From Syngnathus acus (lineage: Eukaryota; Chordata; Actinopteri; Syngnathiformes; Syngnathidae), in assembly GCF_901709675.1 (NCBI RefSeq), contig NC_051105.1, forward strand, positions 12,200,604 to 12,264,603: a stretch of 64,000 bases of DNA, given 5' to 3'. Below, one piece after another: positions 56,143 to 64,000 of the stretch; position 1 is the first letter of the stretch; each line of letters starts with the position of its first letter. The notes under the pieces were generated by a model. That model worked only from the letters and a program-made list of their open reading frames with translations, made no database searches and had not been told where the DNA came from. Made by a program: the position numbers and the translations under genes.

Positions 56143-57925
56143 TTAACTACATACCCTTCCTGTTGATTTCCTATCTATAGTATGTATACCTATAGTATGC
56201 ACTGCATGTGCCATAAGTGAGCATGGCATGGGTTTTGATTTTGATGATTATCACTTTCTGCACTTGAAGATGGTGGCTTTCAATAACCAACAGTAGGAAG
56301 GACTATCGCATTGATCATACACCATAATGAATTGGACACTTTTGCATACACTCGTATGAGCAATATTGCTGCACACAGGACCACCTTTTCTCATTGAGAT
56401 GAGGCATGCTCATAATCGAATAAGATTACTATAAACTCATTGTTCATGAAAAAGATACATGAAATATGTCTGTCTCGCAGAAACTATAATCCCCAGAAGG
56501 CTTTGGTAAATTCTGGGGAGCAAGACATTTATTTTGTTAGATGTTTTGAAATGACTGTTTTTATCTTTTGGAAAAAAAGATAAAAGTTCTAACAGGGGTT
56601 ACCTGCTAAAGCCAGTTTGCGGTCATCATTATTCCACTCATGATCTGCTTTATGGTGGAAGCTTGGAAGTCCAGTCAGTACCTCAACGCCGCAGTACAAT
56701 GTTTCAATTGTGCTTTCAAAACAGGTTTTTTTCAGGGGGGGCAATCAAATGCCCCTATTGTGTCTCACTTTATATTTATTAAGAATGTGTGGGTGGAGCA
56801 CAACAATGTCTGAATGTGCGTCTGTGTGTGCGTGTGTTTGTGTCTCTGTGTGTGTCTGTGTGTGCTCGCTTGCATTTCTGTATTGTTTTGACAATTTGAT
56901 CTACATTCTTTGAACCCATGACATTTGGTAAGGTACAAATGAAACTTTATACTTGGTTTTGACAAAGCCCACTCTTTCACAGCAGCTTTGCCATAAGACA
57001 AGTTACACAGCTTTGTCTACACACCTCATTTGGGAAAAATGTTGCAACTTGATAATCTTAAAATGCCCTCATTCTGAACTTTGAGAGATGTTCAGCGACA
57101 GTGTCCTCTGCAGCAAGAGAGCGACTTAAAAATAAACATGAAATGACAGAGTGTGGAGAATGCAACAATGTATTCCCTAATGATGGTTGTTTCCACTAAT
57201 GTAATAACTACAGCAGCCCATTTCAAAGATGGTAAAGGTCTTATTCATCCCCTGAAGCACAAGCTAATTAGACAAATGTCACGTGTTCCTACCTCCAGGA
57301 GAACGCTACAAAATAAATTTGCCCACAAAAGGATATTGCTCACCTGCTTTAATTTCTGAAGTCTCCTATTGTTACATACAAGTTGTAAAATGTCACTGCC
57401 TGATGCTACACCTTTTTACACTTGAAAGGCCTGGAAATATTAATTGCAACCTCCAAATGTCACATTCTAAGTGCAGGTTTTTTCCCAAGAGTGCTTTCAT
57501 CTTGTTATTGACTCACTTTTAGCCCAGTCGAAGAGCTCTTACTCTTTGATTTCTATGAACGCCAATCAAATCTAGTGACTGATAATAGTTGAAAGCTGGA
57601 AACTTTAGATTCATTGCAACCAACTGCGTCTGGCATGTGAAATCCCAGACTTTATATAAAAAAAATTATATTGCAGAGCCAGGAAGGCGGGCAGAAGTGG
57701 ATGGAGGATTAGACAGAGATAGACAGACATACAGATAGATAAATATTGGAAATGTGTAATAAAACTGAAAATAACAACAGTATTTATAGAGAGATCAGAC
57801 CTGAGCGCATCTTTTTTTTTTAATTAAAAAATAGCAAAACACAATAAAAAGTTCAGTTAGTTGCAATTCTCTGTACGACATGGAGTCTAATGGAACAGTG
57901 TACCTGTGGACCTCAGACGGAAACA
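56143..57925. other. Noncoding interval with a GT microsatellite
   Basis: No element ends recognised. A GTGT/CTGTGTGT microsatellite lies at 56812-56864. GATAGACAGACATACAGATAGATA near 57715-57740 is a weak GATA-like repeat, and there is a 9-base T run at 57811. No coding frame with a domain. Confidence 0.4.
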
Positions 57926-57993
57926 TATATGTATATATAGTACATATATATATATATATATACATATACACACAAAAACACACACACATACAT
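57926..57993. repeat. TA/CA microsatellite
   Basis: ACATATATAT passes into ACACACAAAAACACACAC and ends in ACATATATCC next to the ATCC tail of the following repeat. Confidence 0.85.
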
Positions 57994-58344
57994 ATATCCA
58001 TCCATCCATCCATTATCTGTACCGCTTGTCCTCACAGGGGTCACGTGCGTGCTGGAGCCGATCCCAGCTGTCATCGGGCAGTAGGCGGGGGACACCCTGA
58101 ACTGGTTGCCAGCCAATCGCAGGGCACACAGACACGAAGAAACATCCGCACTCGCACTCATACCGATGGACAATTTGGAGTGCTCAATCGGCCTACAAAG
58201 CATGTTTTTGGGATGTGGGAGGAAACCGGAGGACCCGGAGAAAACCCATGCAGGCACGGGGAGAACATGGAAACTCCACACAGGGAGGGCCGGAGGTGGA
58301 ATTGAACCAGCACCCTCCAAACTGGTGTGCCACCGAGCCGCCTA
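57994..58344 (-). mobile_element. SINE-like repeat with ATGG tail, minus copy
   Basis: On the minus strand: GAGGGTGCTGGTTCAATTCC (B-box-like), GTGTGGAGTTTCCATG, GTGCCTGCATGGGTTTTCTC, GGGATCGGCTCCAGCACGCA, then ACAAGCGGTACAGATAATGG and four ATGG units. The A-box part at the start is degraded. Confidence 0.8.
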
Positions 58345-58700
58345 TTTATGTATATACCGTATTGGCCCGAATATAAGACGACCCTGATTATAAGACGACC
58401 CCCTATTTTCCAAGACTCAAGTTTGAAAAAATACTTTTTGAACACCAAATTTAATTTTTATACAGAAAATAATTGCAGTACATCTGAAACAAATGATTAT
58501 AACAACATATTCGAGAGAAAAGCATGTTATTTTGCCTCATTCAAATCATGCAAAAACTGTCTATCACTCTTAATATCTGAATATTTAAATATGTAAACTA
58601 AAGTGCAATCACGTTTGTAAATGAATGGCTTCTGGTTTTTGAAATGTAAATAAACCAATCTACTGCGATAAAACAACAAAATTGCAATAACTGCATTAAC

Positions 58701-59314
58701 CAGAGATGGGGACTCGAGTCACTGTGACTTGGACTCGAGTCGACTTGAGTCACGGTAGGAGCGCAGGCTGAGAATGGCGTTGTCATGATTGGATCACTAC
58801 CCAGTCAATCAATCAGTCGTGCCCTCTCTACGTACCTAACGTGTTTATTGGAGAATCACGCCCCTTTATATCAGACATGCACAAACATGTCAGCGGGAGC
58901 GGTACCGCAAGTCATCACCTTCGGCTATCGTAGTTACCTTTATGACGGCAAAAGATGGACAGCACAGTGCAAGATACGCAACAGAAACATTTCAGACAGC
59001 CAAACGACAACTTCAAACTTCCGTCATTTGAAGAGCCATTCTGCCCAGTAAGTACTTTTCACATTGGACACTGATGGTTTCTTAAAGTTACTTATATCTT
59101 GTCTTTTCATGTTACTAAGATCAGATTCTGCGGGTAAAATTGCAATAATAAGGTGACTTGACTTGGACTTGACCTATTTAAGGACTTGACTTGACATAAT
59201 CTGTGACTTGACCTGACTTGCCCAAGAAAGTGACTTGGGACTTACTTGAAACTTTAAGGTTAAGGCTTGAGACTTACTTGAGATTTGCACATATGTGACT
59301 TGGTCCCATCTCTG
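58701..59314 (+). mobile_element. hAT deletion derivative, duplication GCATTAAC
   Basis: The ends CAGAGATGGGGAC and TGGTCCCATCTCTG are inverted. The exact duplication GCATTAAC lies at 58693-58700 and 59315-59322. Both ends hold repeated GACTTGGACT and GACTTGA units. One exon-like frame with a damaged BED finger is kept (58887-59047). Confidence 0.9.
58887..59047 (+). pseudogene. First exon of a hAT transposase, BED finger damaged
   Basis: The frame MSAGAVPQVITFGYRSYLYD continues with KRWTAQCKIRNRNISDSQTT and NFRHLKSH. The pattern W, C-x2-C, H-x3-4-H of a BED finger is recognisable, but the second Cys is R and the spacing before the histidines has changed. A splice-donor-like GTAAGT follows at 59048. 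The downstream exons are gone. Confidence 0.65.
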
Positions 59315-59576
59315 GCATTAACCATCAAAGTAAACTCTAACTGTAACTGTAGTCTTGAAACGAATCTGAATAAGGAAAAACATTGCAATAAAATAATGCA
59401 AACTGGTACCGCTATTTTTATTTTTCGTCTTCGTGACAGGGGTTCGCTTTGGCCTGGGGCGTTAAATTCAGCATTCACTTTGAAGATATCTGGCGTTGTG
59501 AATGGGTATAATGTCTAGACCCCGAATGTAAGACGACCCCCACTTTTTCAGTTATTTATTATTAAAAACACCGTCA

Positions 59577-59598
59577 TATATTTATATATATATATATA

Positions 59599-59685
<87 letters not shown>
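59577..59685. repeat. (TA)n microsatellite, left half
   Basis: Nearly pure TA with T-run interruptions. The large element at 59688 inserted into this tract, whose other half continues at 63412. Confidence 0.9.
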
Positions 59686-59689
<4 letters not shown>

Positions 59690-59946
59690 GTATTTTCCGC
59701 ACTAAAAGGCGCACCGGATTATAAGGCGCACCTTCAATGAACGGCCCATTTTAAAACTTTGTCCATATATAAGGCGCACCGGATTATAAGGCGCATAAAA
59801 TAGAAGCTATACTGCAACAAACTGAGGTTGACTAGGGTTGCGGTATGCATCCACTAGCCAATAACCAACGAGCCCTCTGTAAACAATCGCGTTTCTCAAA
59901 CGTTCTCCTATAAAATGATCGGAACTGACTAAAGTTCGATCTAACG

Positions 59947-60277
59947 CAGGGGTGTCAAAGTCATTTTTTTCGCGGGCCGCATTGTAGTCATAGCTTCTTT
60001 CGGAGGGCCATTATGACTGTCAACCCAAATAAATGTATGAGCACCTCATATTATATACAGTAAAAGCTACAAAACAAACTGACAAATAACTCGTTTTCAA
60101 ATCAGACGAGTAAAAACTGGTCAAATATTAAAAAATATATATATATTATTAAAAGTGAAGACAATTGGCAATTCTAGTAATGACACACGAATTTGATGCA
60201 CAATTTGTCTTCGCGGGCCACATAAAATGATGTGGCGGGCCGTATCTGGCCCCCGGGCCTTGAGTTTGACACCTGTG
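59947..60277. mobile_element. hAT MITE, duplication ATCTAACG
   Basis: The ends CAGGGGTGTCAAAG and GTTTGACACCTGTG are inverted, and the exact duplication ATCTAACG lies at 59939-59946 and 60278-60285. GGGCCGC and CGGGCC phrases near both ends. It sits in the first, disrupted unit of the 251-bp array. Non-coding. Confidence 0.9.
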
Positions 60278-60384
60278 ATCTAACGCATTGGTACTACTTA
60301 CCTATGTTTCCCTTCCATATCAATCCGTAGATTTACTCGAAACATTAACAGAGCAGCCTATTTTGACATGAAATAGCCTGGTAC

Positions 60385-61139
60385 TAGGGGTGTAAATCGG
60401 GGGTTTTGTCACGATACGATATCATATCGATACAAAGAACCTCGATACGATATTTGCCGATATCTTAAAGCCTGCTGTGATTCATTCACGATACATCACG
60501 ATATAGTGCTCCACGATCGATATTTTTATTTTTTAAATAAAAAATATAGAACAATATCCTGATTTATAACAATTCATACGCAAAATCAACAGGGTACTGC
60601 AAACTCTTTATTTAGGAAATTACAAGAGTATTGTAGTATACAAAGTGCTTATTTTAACACTGAACTTTAGCAAATTCCTATATTTTTTCTCATATAAGTA
60701 AAGAAAAATGAATATTCTTTCTTTTTTTGTAATACCATTAACTTTAAAGTGCATTACTGAACTATTTATTTACAATAATTTTAATTGTCCGTTGAGCCAT
60801 CTTTTCTTTGGAATCCAAAGTGCTTCCAAACGAATGTCTTGAAGCCCAAAGGGGAGCGAATTTCCTCGTCTTCTTGGACACTAGCCATAGCACCAGCCCA
60901 GGAGCCGCGTAGTTGTCGGCTCCCCTTTCACGTGCCTACTCTGCTCACAACACAACACGTACTGCTCCCGGAAAGAGGAAGCAAGCAACAATGAACTGGA
61001 TTTCAAAATAAAGTCGCGTCTAATGTCCGAGGTCAAACACGGCGATATAAATCGATGTTTACGTTTAGCATCGATGCCAATAAATCGTAGAGCATTATAT
61101 CGATTAATCGATGTGTATCGATGAATCGTTACACCCCTA
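60385..61139. mobile_element. hAT MITE, TAGGGGTGTAA family, copy 2
   Basis: Near-identical to the hAT at 13513-14278, including the frame near 60785-60994. The exact duplication CCTGGTAC lies at 60377-60384 and 61140-61147, at the start of a 251-bp array unit. Small differences from copy 1 include a 10-bp shortening near 60525 and an 8-bp shortening near 60955. Confidence 0.92.
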
Positions 61140-62143
61140 CCTGGTACGTATAGCAGCTATCGTTATAGCATTAGCCATCCGCAAAGTCCCACGAGCCTCA
61201 GCTCGCAATCTCCCATGAGCCTCAGCAAAGTGTAAACAATCGCGTTTCTCAAACGATCTCCTATAAAATGATCAGAACTGACTAAAGTTCGATCTAACGC
61301 ATTGGTACTACTTACCTATGTTTCCCTTCCATATCGATCCGTAGATTTACTCGAAACATTAACAGAGCAGCCTATTTTGACATGAAATAGCCTGGTACGT
61401 ATAGCAGCTATCGTTATAGCATTAGCCATCCGCAAAGTCCCATGAGCCTCAGCTCGCAATCTCCCATGAGCCTCAGCAAAGTGTAAACAATCGCGTTTCT
61501 CAAACGATCTCCTATAAAATGATCGGAACTGACTAAAGTTCGATCTAACGCATTGGTACTACTTACCTATGTTTCCCTTCCATATCGATCCGTAGATTTA
61601 CTCGAAACATTAACAGAGCAGCCTATTTTGACATGAAATAGCCTGGTACGTATAGCAGCTATCGTTATAGCATTAGCCATCCGCAAAGTCCCATGAGCCT
61701 CAGCTCGCAATCTCCCATGAGCCTCAGCAAAGTGTAAACAATCGCGTTTCTCAAACGATCTCCTATAAAATGATCGGAACTGATTAAAGTTCGATCTAAC
61801 GCATTGGTACTACTTACCTATGTTTCCCTTCCATATCGATCCGTAGATTTACTCGAAACATTAACAGAGCAGCCTATTTTGACATGAAATAACCTGGTAC
61901 GTATAGCAGCTATCGTTATAGCATTAGCCATCCGCAAAGTCCCATGAGCCTCAGCTCGCAATCTCCCATGAGCCTCAGCAAAGTGTAAACAATCGCGTTT
62001 CTCAAACGATCTCCTATAAAATGATCGGAACTGACTAAAGTTCGATCTAACACATTGGTACTGCTTACCTATGTTTCCCTTCCATATCAATCCGTAAATT
62101 TACTCGAAACATTAACGGAGCAGCCTATTTTGAAATGAAATAG
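61140..62143. repeat. 251-bp tandem array, four units
   Basis: CCTGGTACGTATAGCAGC starts units at 61140, 61391, 61642 and 61893, and a degenerate start is at 62144. The spacing is exactly 251 bp each time. Units differ at single sites (for example ATGATCAGAAC against ATGATCGGAAC). A disrupted unit lies left of the hAT at 60385. Each unit includes ATAGCATTAGCCATCCGC and CATGAGCCTCAGC twice. Confidence 0.95.
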
Positions 62144-62277
62144 CCTCGCGGGTACAACAGCTATTCGGTGACGCCCCCTGACTACAGTTGCCGTAATGTT
62201 GGGAAGCGATGCGACCTTGTAATTTACTAGTCGTACTAAAACGTATTGAAACATTTTGGCAGAGCACTGTGTACAAC

Positions 62278-63280
62278 ATATGTGTCAAACTCAAGGCCCG
62301 CGGGCCACATCCGGCCCGGCATGCAATTATATCCGGCCCGCGAGATCATTTTATATTATTGTTACTAATGGCCCGACGATATGAAGCGATGATAACACAA
62401 TAAACGCAGCGAAAGCACTGCATTATGGGAGCGTTTTTCCGCGGCAATCAGGTCAAGTGCTTGTTGCTGCAAGTTATTGCGAAGCTAGCCCCTCATGATG
62501 CCGAAGAGAAAAGTTGATTCTGAAAACAGAGCCTTTAAAAACCGATGGGAGGTTGAGTATATGTTTACTGACATTGCCGGTAAGCCCGTTTGTCTCATTT
62601 GTGGCGCTAATGTGGCTGTTTTGAAAGAGTTTAATCTAAAACGGCACTATGAAACAAAACATCTGGATAACCTGAAAGACCTGAATGCAGAGCAGAAGAC
62701 ACAGAAGGTAGAAGAGTTAAAGAAGAAGCTGAAGCTAAGAGCAAAGAAAACTGAATGTTTTGATTCATTATTTGTTATTGCTGAAAAGCACAAATTGTTT
62801 TTATATTTCCAGGTTTTGTTTTGTTTTGCAGCATGTTCATATTTCTATCTTGTATAATTTTGACAGGAGATATTTTTATGGAGAGTAAAATCATTTGGGA
62901 TATTTAAAATGTAGGTTTTTTATTTAAAATGACATAAAAGCAGAGAAAATCAAACGTTTTGATTTATTATTTTAATGTTTACTTGAAGTACAAGCACTGT
63001 CACCATTTTAATTTATTTTTTCAGGCGTTTTTTTTGCAGCATGTTCCAATTTCTAACTTGTATAATTTTAACTGGATATATTTTTAAGGAGATCAAGATA
63101 TTTTAAGTTATTTAAAGTTTAAGTTTATTTATTCCAGAATAACGTTCCTGTCCGTTTGTATTTATATTTATGTTAAAAGTTAGTTTTACTGTGTTCAATA
63201 AATGTTTGTTCTGTTCGGCCCGCGACCTGAAGTGTGTTTTGAATTTTGGCCCCCTGTGCAATTGAGTTGGACACCCCTGG
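62278..63280 (+). mobile_element. hAT deletion derivative, duplication TGTACAAC
   Basis: The ends ATATGTGTCAAACTC and GTTGGACACCCCTGG are imperfectly inverted. The exact duplication TGTACAAC lies at 62270-62277 and 63281-63288. GGCCCGCGGGCC-type subterminal sequence. It encodes only the N-terminus of its transposase. A segment with TTTTGCAGCATGTTC and TTGTATAATTTTA occurs twice (about 62825 and 63035), a direct duplication about 210 bp apart. Confidence 0.92.
62498..62857 (+). pseudogene. hAT transposase N-terminal zinc-finger fragment
   Basis: The start is the second of two adjacent ATGs (MPKRKVDSENRAFKNRW), because family members begin at that motif. The zinc-finger region reads KPVCLICGANVAV and LKRHYETKH (C-x2-C ... 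H-x4-H). A lysine-rich coiled segment, KVEELKKKLKLRAKK, follows. After about residue 90 the similarity ends and the frame runs into noncoding sequence (CFAACSYFYLV). This N-terminus is known from hAT transposases related to GTF2IRD2. The catalytic core is deleted. Confidence 0.85.
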
Positions 63281-63409
63281 TGTACAACCAGTATGGATCA
63301 ACAAATTCATCAATTGATCCATATATAAGGCGCACTGGACTATAAGGCGCACTGTCGGCTTTTGATAGAATTTTAGGTTTTTAGGTGCGCCTTATAGTCC
63401 GGAAAATAC

Positions 63410-63411
<2 letters not shown>

Positions 63412-63475
<64 letters not shown>

Positions 63476-63478
63476 CGC
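63412..63478. repeat. (TA)n then (TG)n microsatellite
   Basis: The right half of the TA tract split by the element at 59688-63411, continuing into TGTGTGTGTGCGCG. Confidence 0.9.
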
Positions 63479-63638
63479 GTGTAAAGGTATATAGTCAAGG
63501 GGCAGGTTTAGTGAGTAAAGTTGTGACATAGAGGGTGAAATCGATTGTTTCAATTTTCATCTGAATGAGTGAATGACTCGGCTTGGTCTAGTTTGTGTAC
63601 ATTGCCTGTGTTTGGACGTCAGCAATATGTGCTTAATG

Positions 63639-63768
63639 ACACACACACACACACGCAAAGCACGCACGCACACACACACCCACGCGTACGCACACACGCA
63701 AAGCACACACGCAAAGCACACACGCACGCACACACTCACATGCACACACACACGCACACACCCACAGT
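63639..63768. repeat. CA microsatellite with ACGCAAAGCAC units
   Basis: Alternating CA broken by repeated CACACGCAAAGCACA and CGCACGCA units. Frames through it are artefacts. Confidence 0.9.
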
Positions 63769-64000
63769 GAATTATTAACTTAATTTGTTTCGCGATCGGG
63801 TTTGTAAGTAGAAACGTTTGTAAGTAGACGTTTCCCATGGGAATCAAATAATGCGTACCAGACGAGCCTAAAACTCACACTATTTGTTGTATTACTTTGT
63901 GTAAAACCCACAGAAAACCAAAACAACAGCTTTTTCAAACCTTTATAACAAAAAATAAATGTGACTTTATTGTTGACCTAACTGCTTGGGGAAGGGGGAA
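63769..64000. other. End of window, unclassified
   Basis: The phrase GTTTGTAAGTAGA-AACG is duplicated with variation at 63800-63830 and is followed by TTTCCCATGGGAATCAAATA. It might be the end of a DNA element continuing past the window. I cannot classify it. Confidence 0.35.

Larger units (their letters stand above)
58357..59576 (+). mobile_element. AAGACGACC-type DNA element with nested hAT
   Basis: It starts CCGTATTGGCCCGAATATAA after TA, with ATAAGACGACC repeated. The same phrase recurs at 59519-59545 (CCCGAATGTAAGACGACCCC). The expected inverted right end, CTTATATTCGGGCCAATACGG, is missing where the TA repeat starts, leaving only ACACCGTCATAT. The termini resemble in style those of the pogo-like family. 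A hAT is nested at 58701-59314. Confidence 0.65.
59688..63411. mobile_element. Pogo-terminal element with 251-bp array and three hATs
   Basis: TA flanks lie within a TA microsatellite. The inverted ends are CCGTATTTTCCGCACTAAAA and TATAGTCCGGAAAATACGG. It belongs to the GGCGCAC subfamily of 2860-4078. The interior has a 251-bp tandem array (four intact units plus disrupted ones) and hATs at 59947-60277, 60385-61139 and 62278-63280, each with an exact 8-bp duplication. Without these hATs the element is about 1.6 kb. It encodes no pogo transposase that I can see. Confidence 0.85.

Noticed and set aside
61140-62143. Regular spaced repeats as a CRISPR-like array
   Set aside because: Units are 251 bp and contiguous, with no short repeat/spacer alternation, and the context is eukaryotic transposon DNA.

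Overview
This window looks like teleost fish nuclear DNA from a transposon-dense, gene-poor region. I base that on the mix of families: many hAT DNA transposons with exact 8-bp target duplications, pogo/Tigger-like and Tc1 elements, CR1/L2/Rex-type and RTE-type LINEs, tRNA-derived SINEs, solo LTRs, and long TA, CA and ATGG simple repeats. I found no convincing host protein-coding exon, rRNA, functional tRNA, CRISPR array or operon. Every reading frame with recognisable protein similarity belongs to a mobile element, and all of them carry at least one visible defect.

Layout. At 1-9 kb there is a pogo-like MITE (660-2093), a second MITE subfamily carrying a solo LTR (2860-4078), LINE 3' ends, an internally deleted LINE (4994-5703), a hAT (6118-6914) and a second solo LTR (7846-8391). 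9-13 kb is mostly unique noncoding DNA. At 13-24 kb there are a Tigger-like element with a nested hAT, a hAT-like element with a nested MITE, L2-type LINE pieces, a MITE that keeps transposase coding sequence (20869-21537), and a hAT with a C-rich minisatellite. At 24-29 kb there are a decayed RTE LINE, a hAT with a nested SINE, and the endonuclease part of an L2-type LINE. At 30-37 kb there are a MITE with a nested hAT and the pogo-like parent-type element (34721-37148), whose transposase has two frameshifts. 38-40 kb is a hAT whose BED-finger transposase is open except for one in-frame TAG. 41.8-51.5 kb is a Tigger-like element split by about 8.3 kb of nested insertions: RTE LINE, two hATs, an L2-type LINE that itself holds a MITE, and a Tc1 element. 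51.6-59.6 kb is mostly unique DNA with SINE-like copies, small hATs and microsatellites. 59.7-63.4 kb is one large pogo-terminal element holding a 251-bp tandem array and three separate hAT insertions.

How the parts relate. The common thread is a set of TA-flanked elements whose ends read like TAC-GTA-TTTTC-GGACTATAAG-CGC. One copy encodes a pogo-type DDE transposase. Several short copies still encode the acidic C-terminal tail of a related transposase (core SDTEDE-F-GF-DLE followed by stop), so they look like internal-deletion derivatives. In four copies the left end also contains a second, Tigger-type terminus. Nesting plus target duplications gives a relative order of insertion for many elements.
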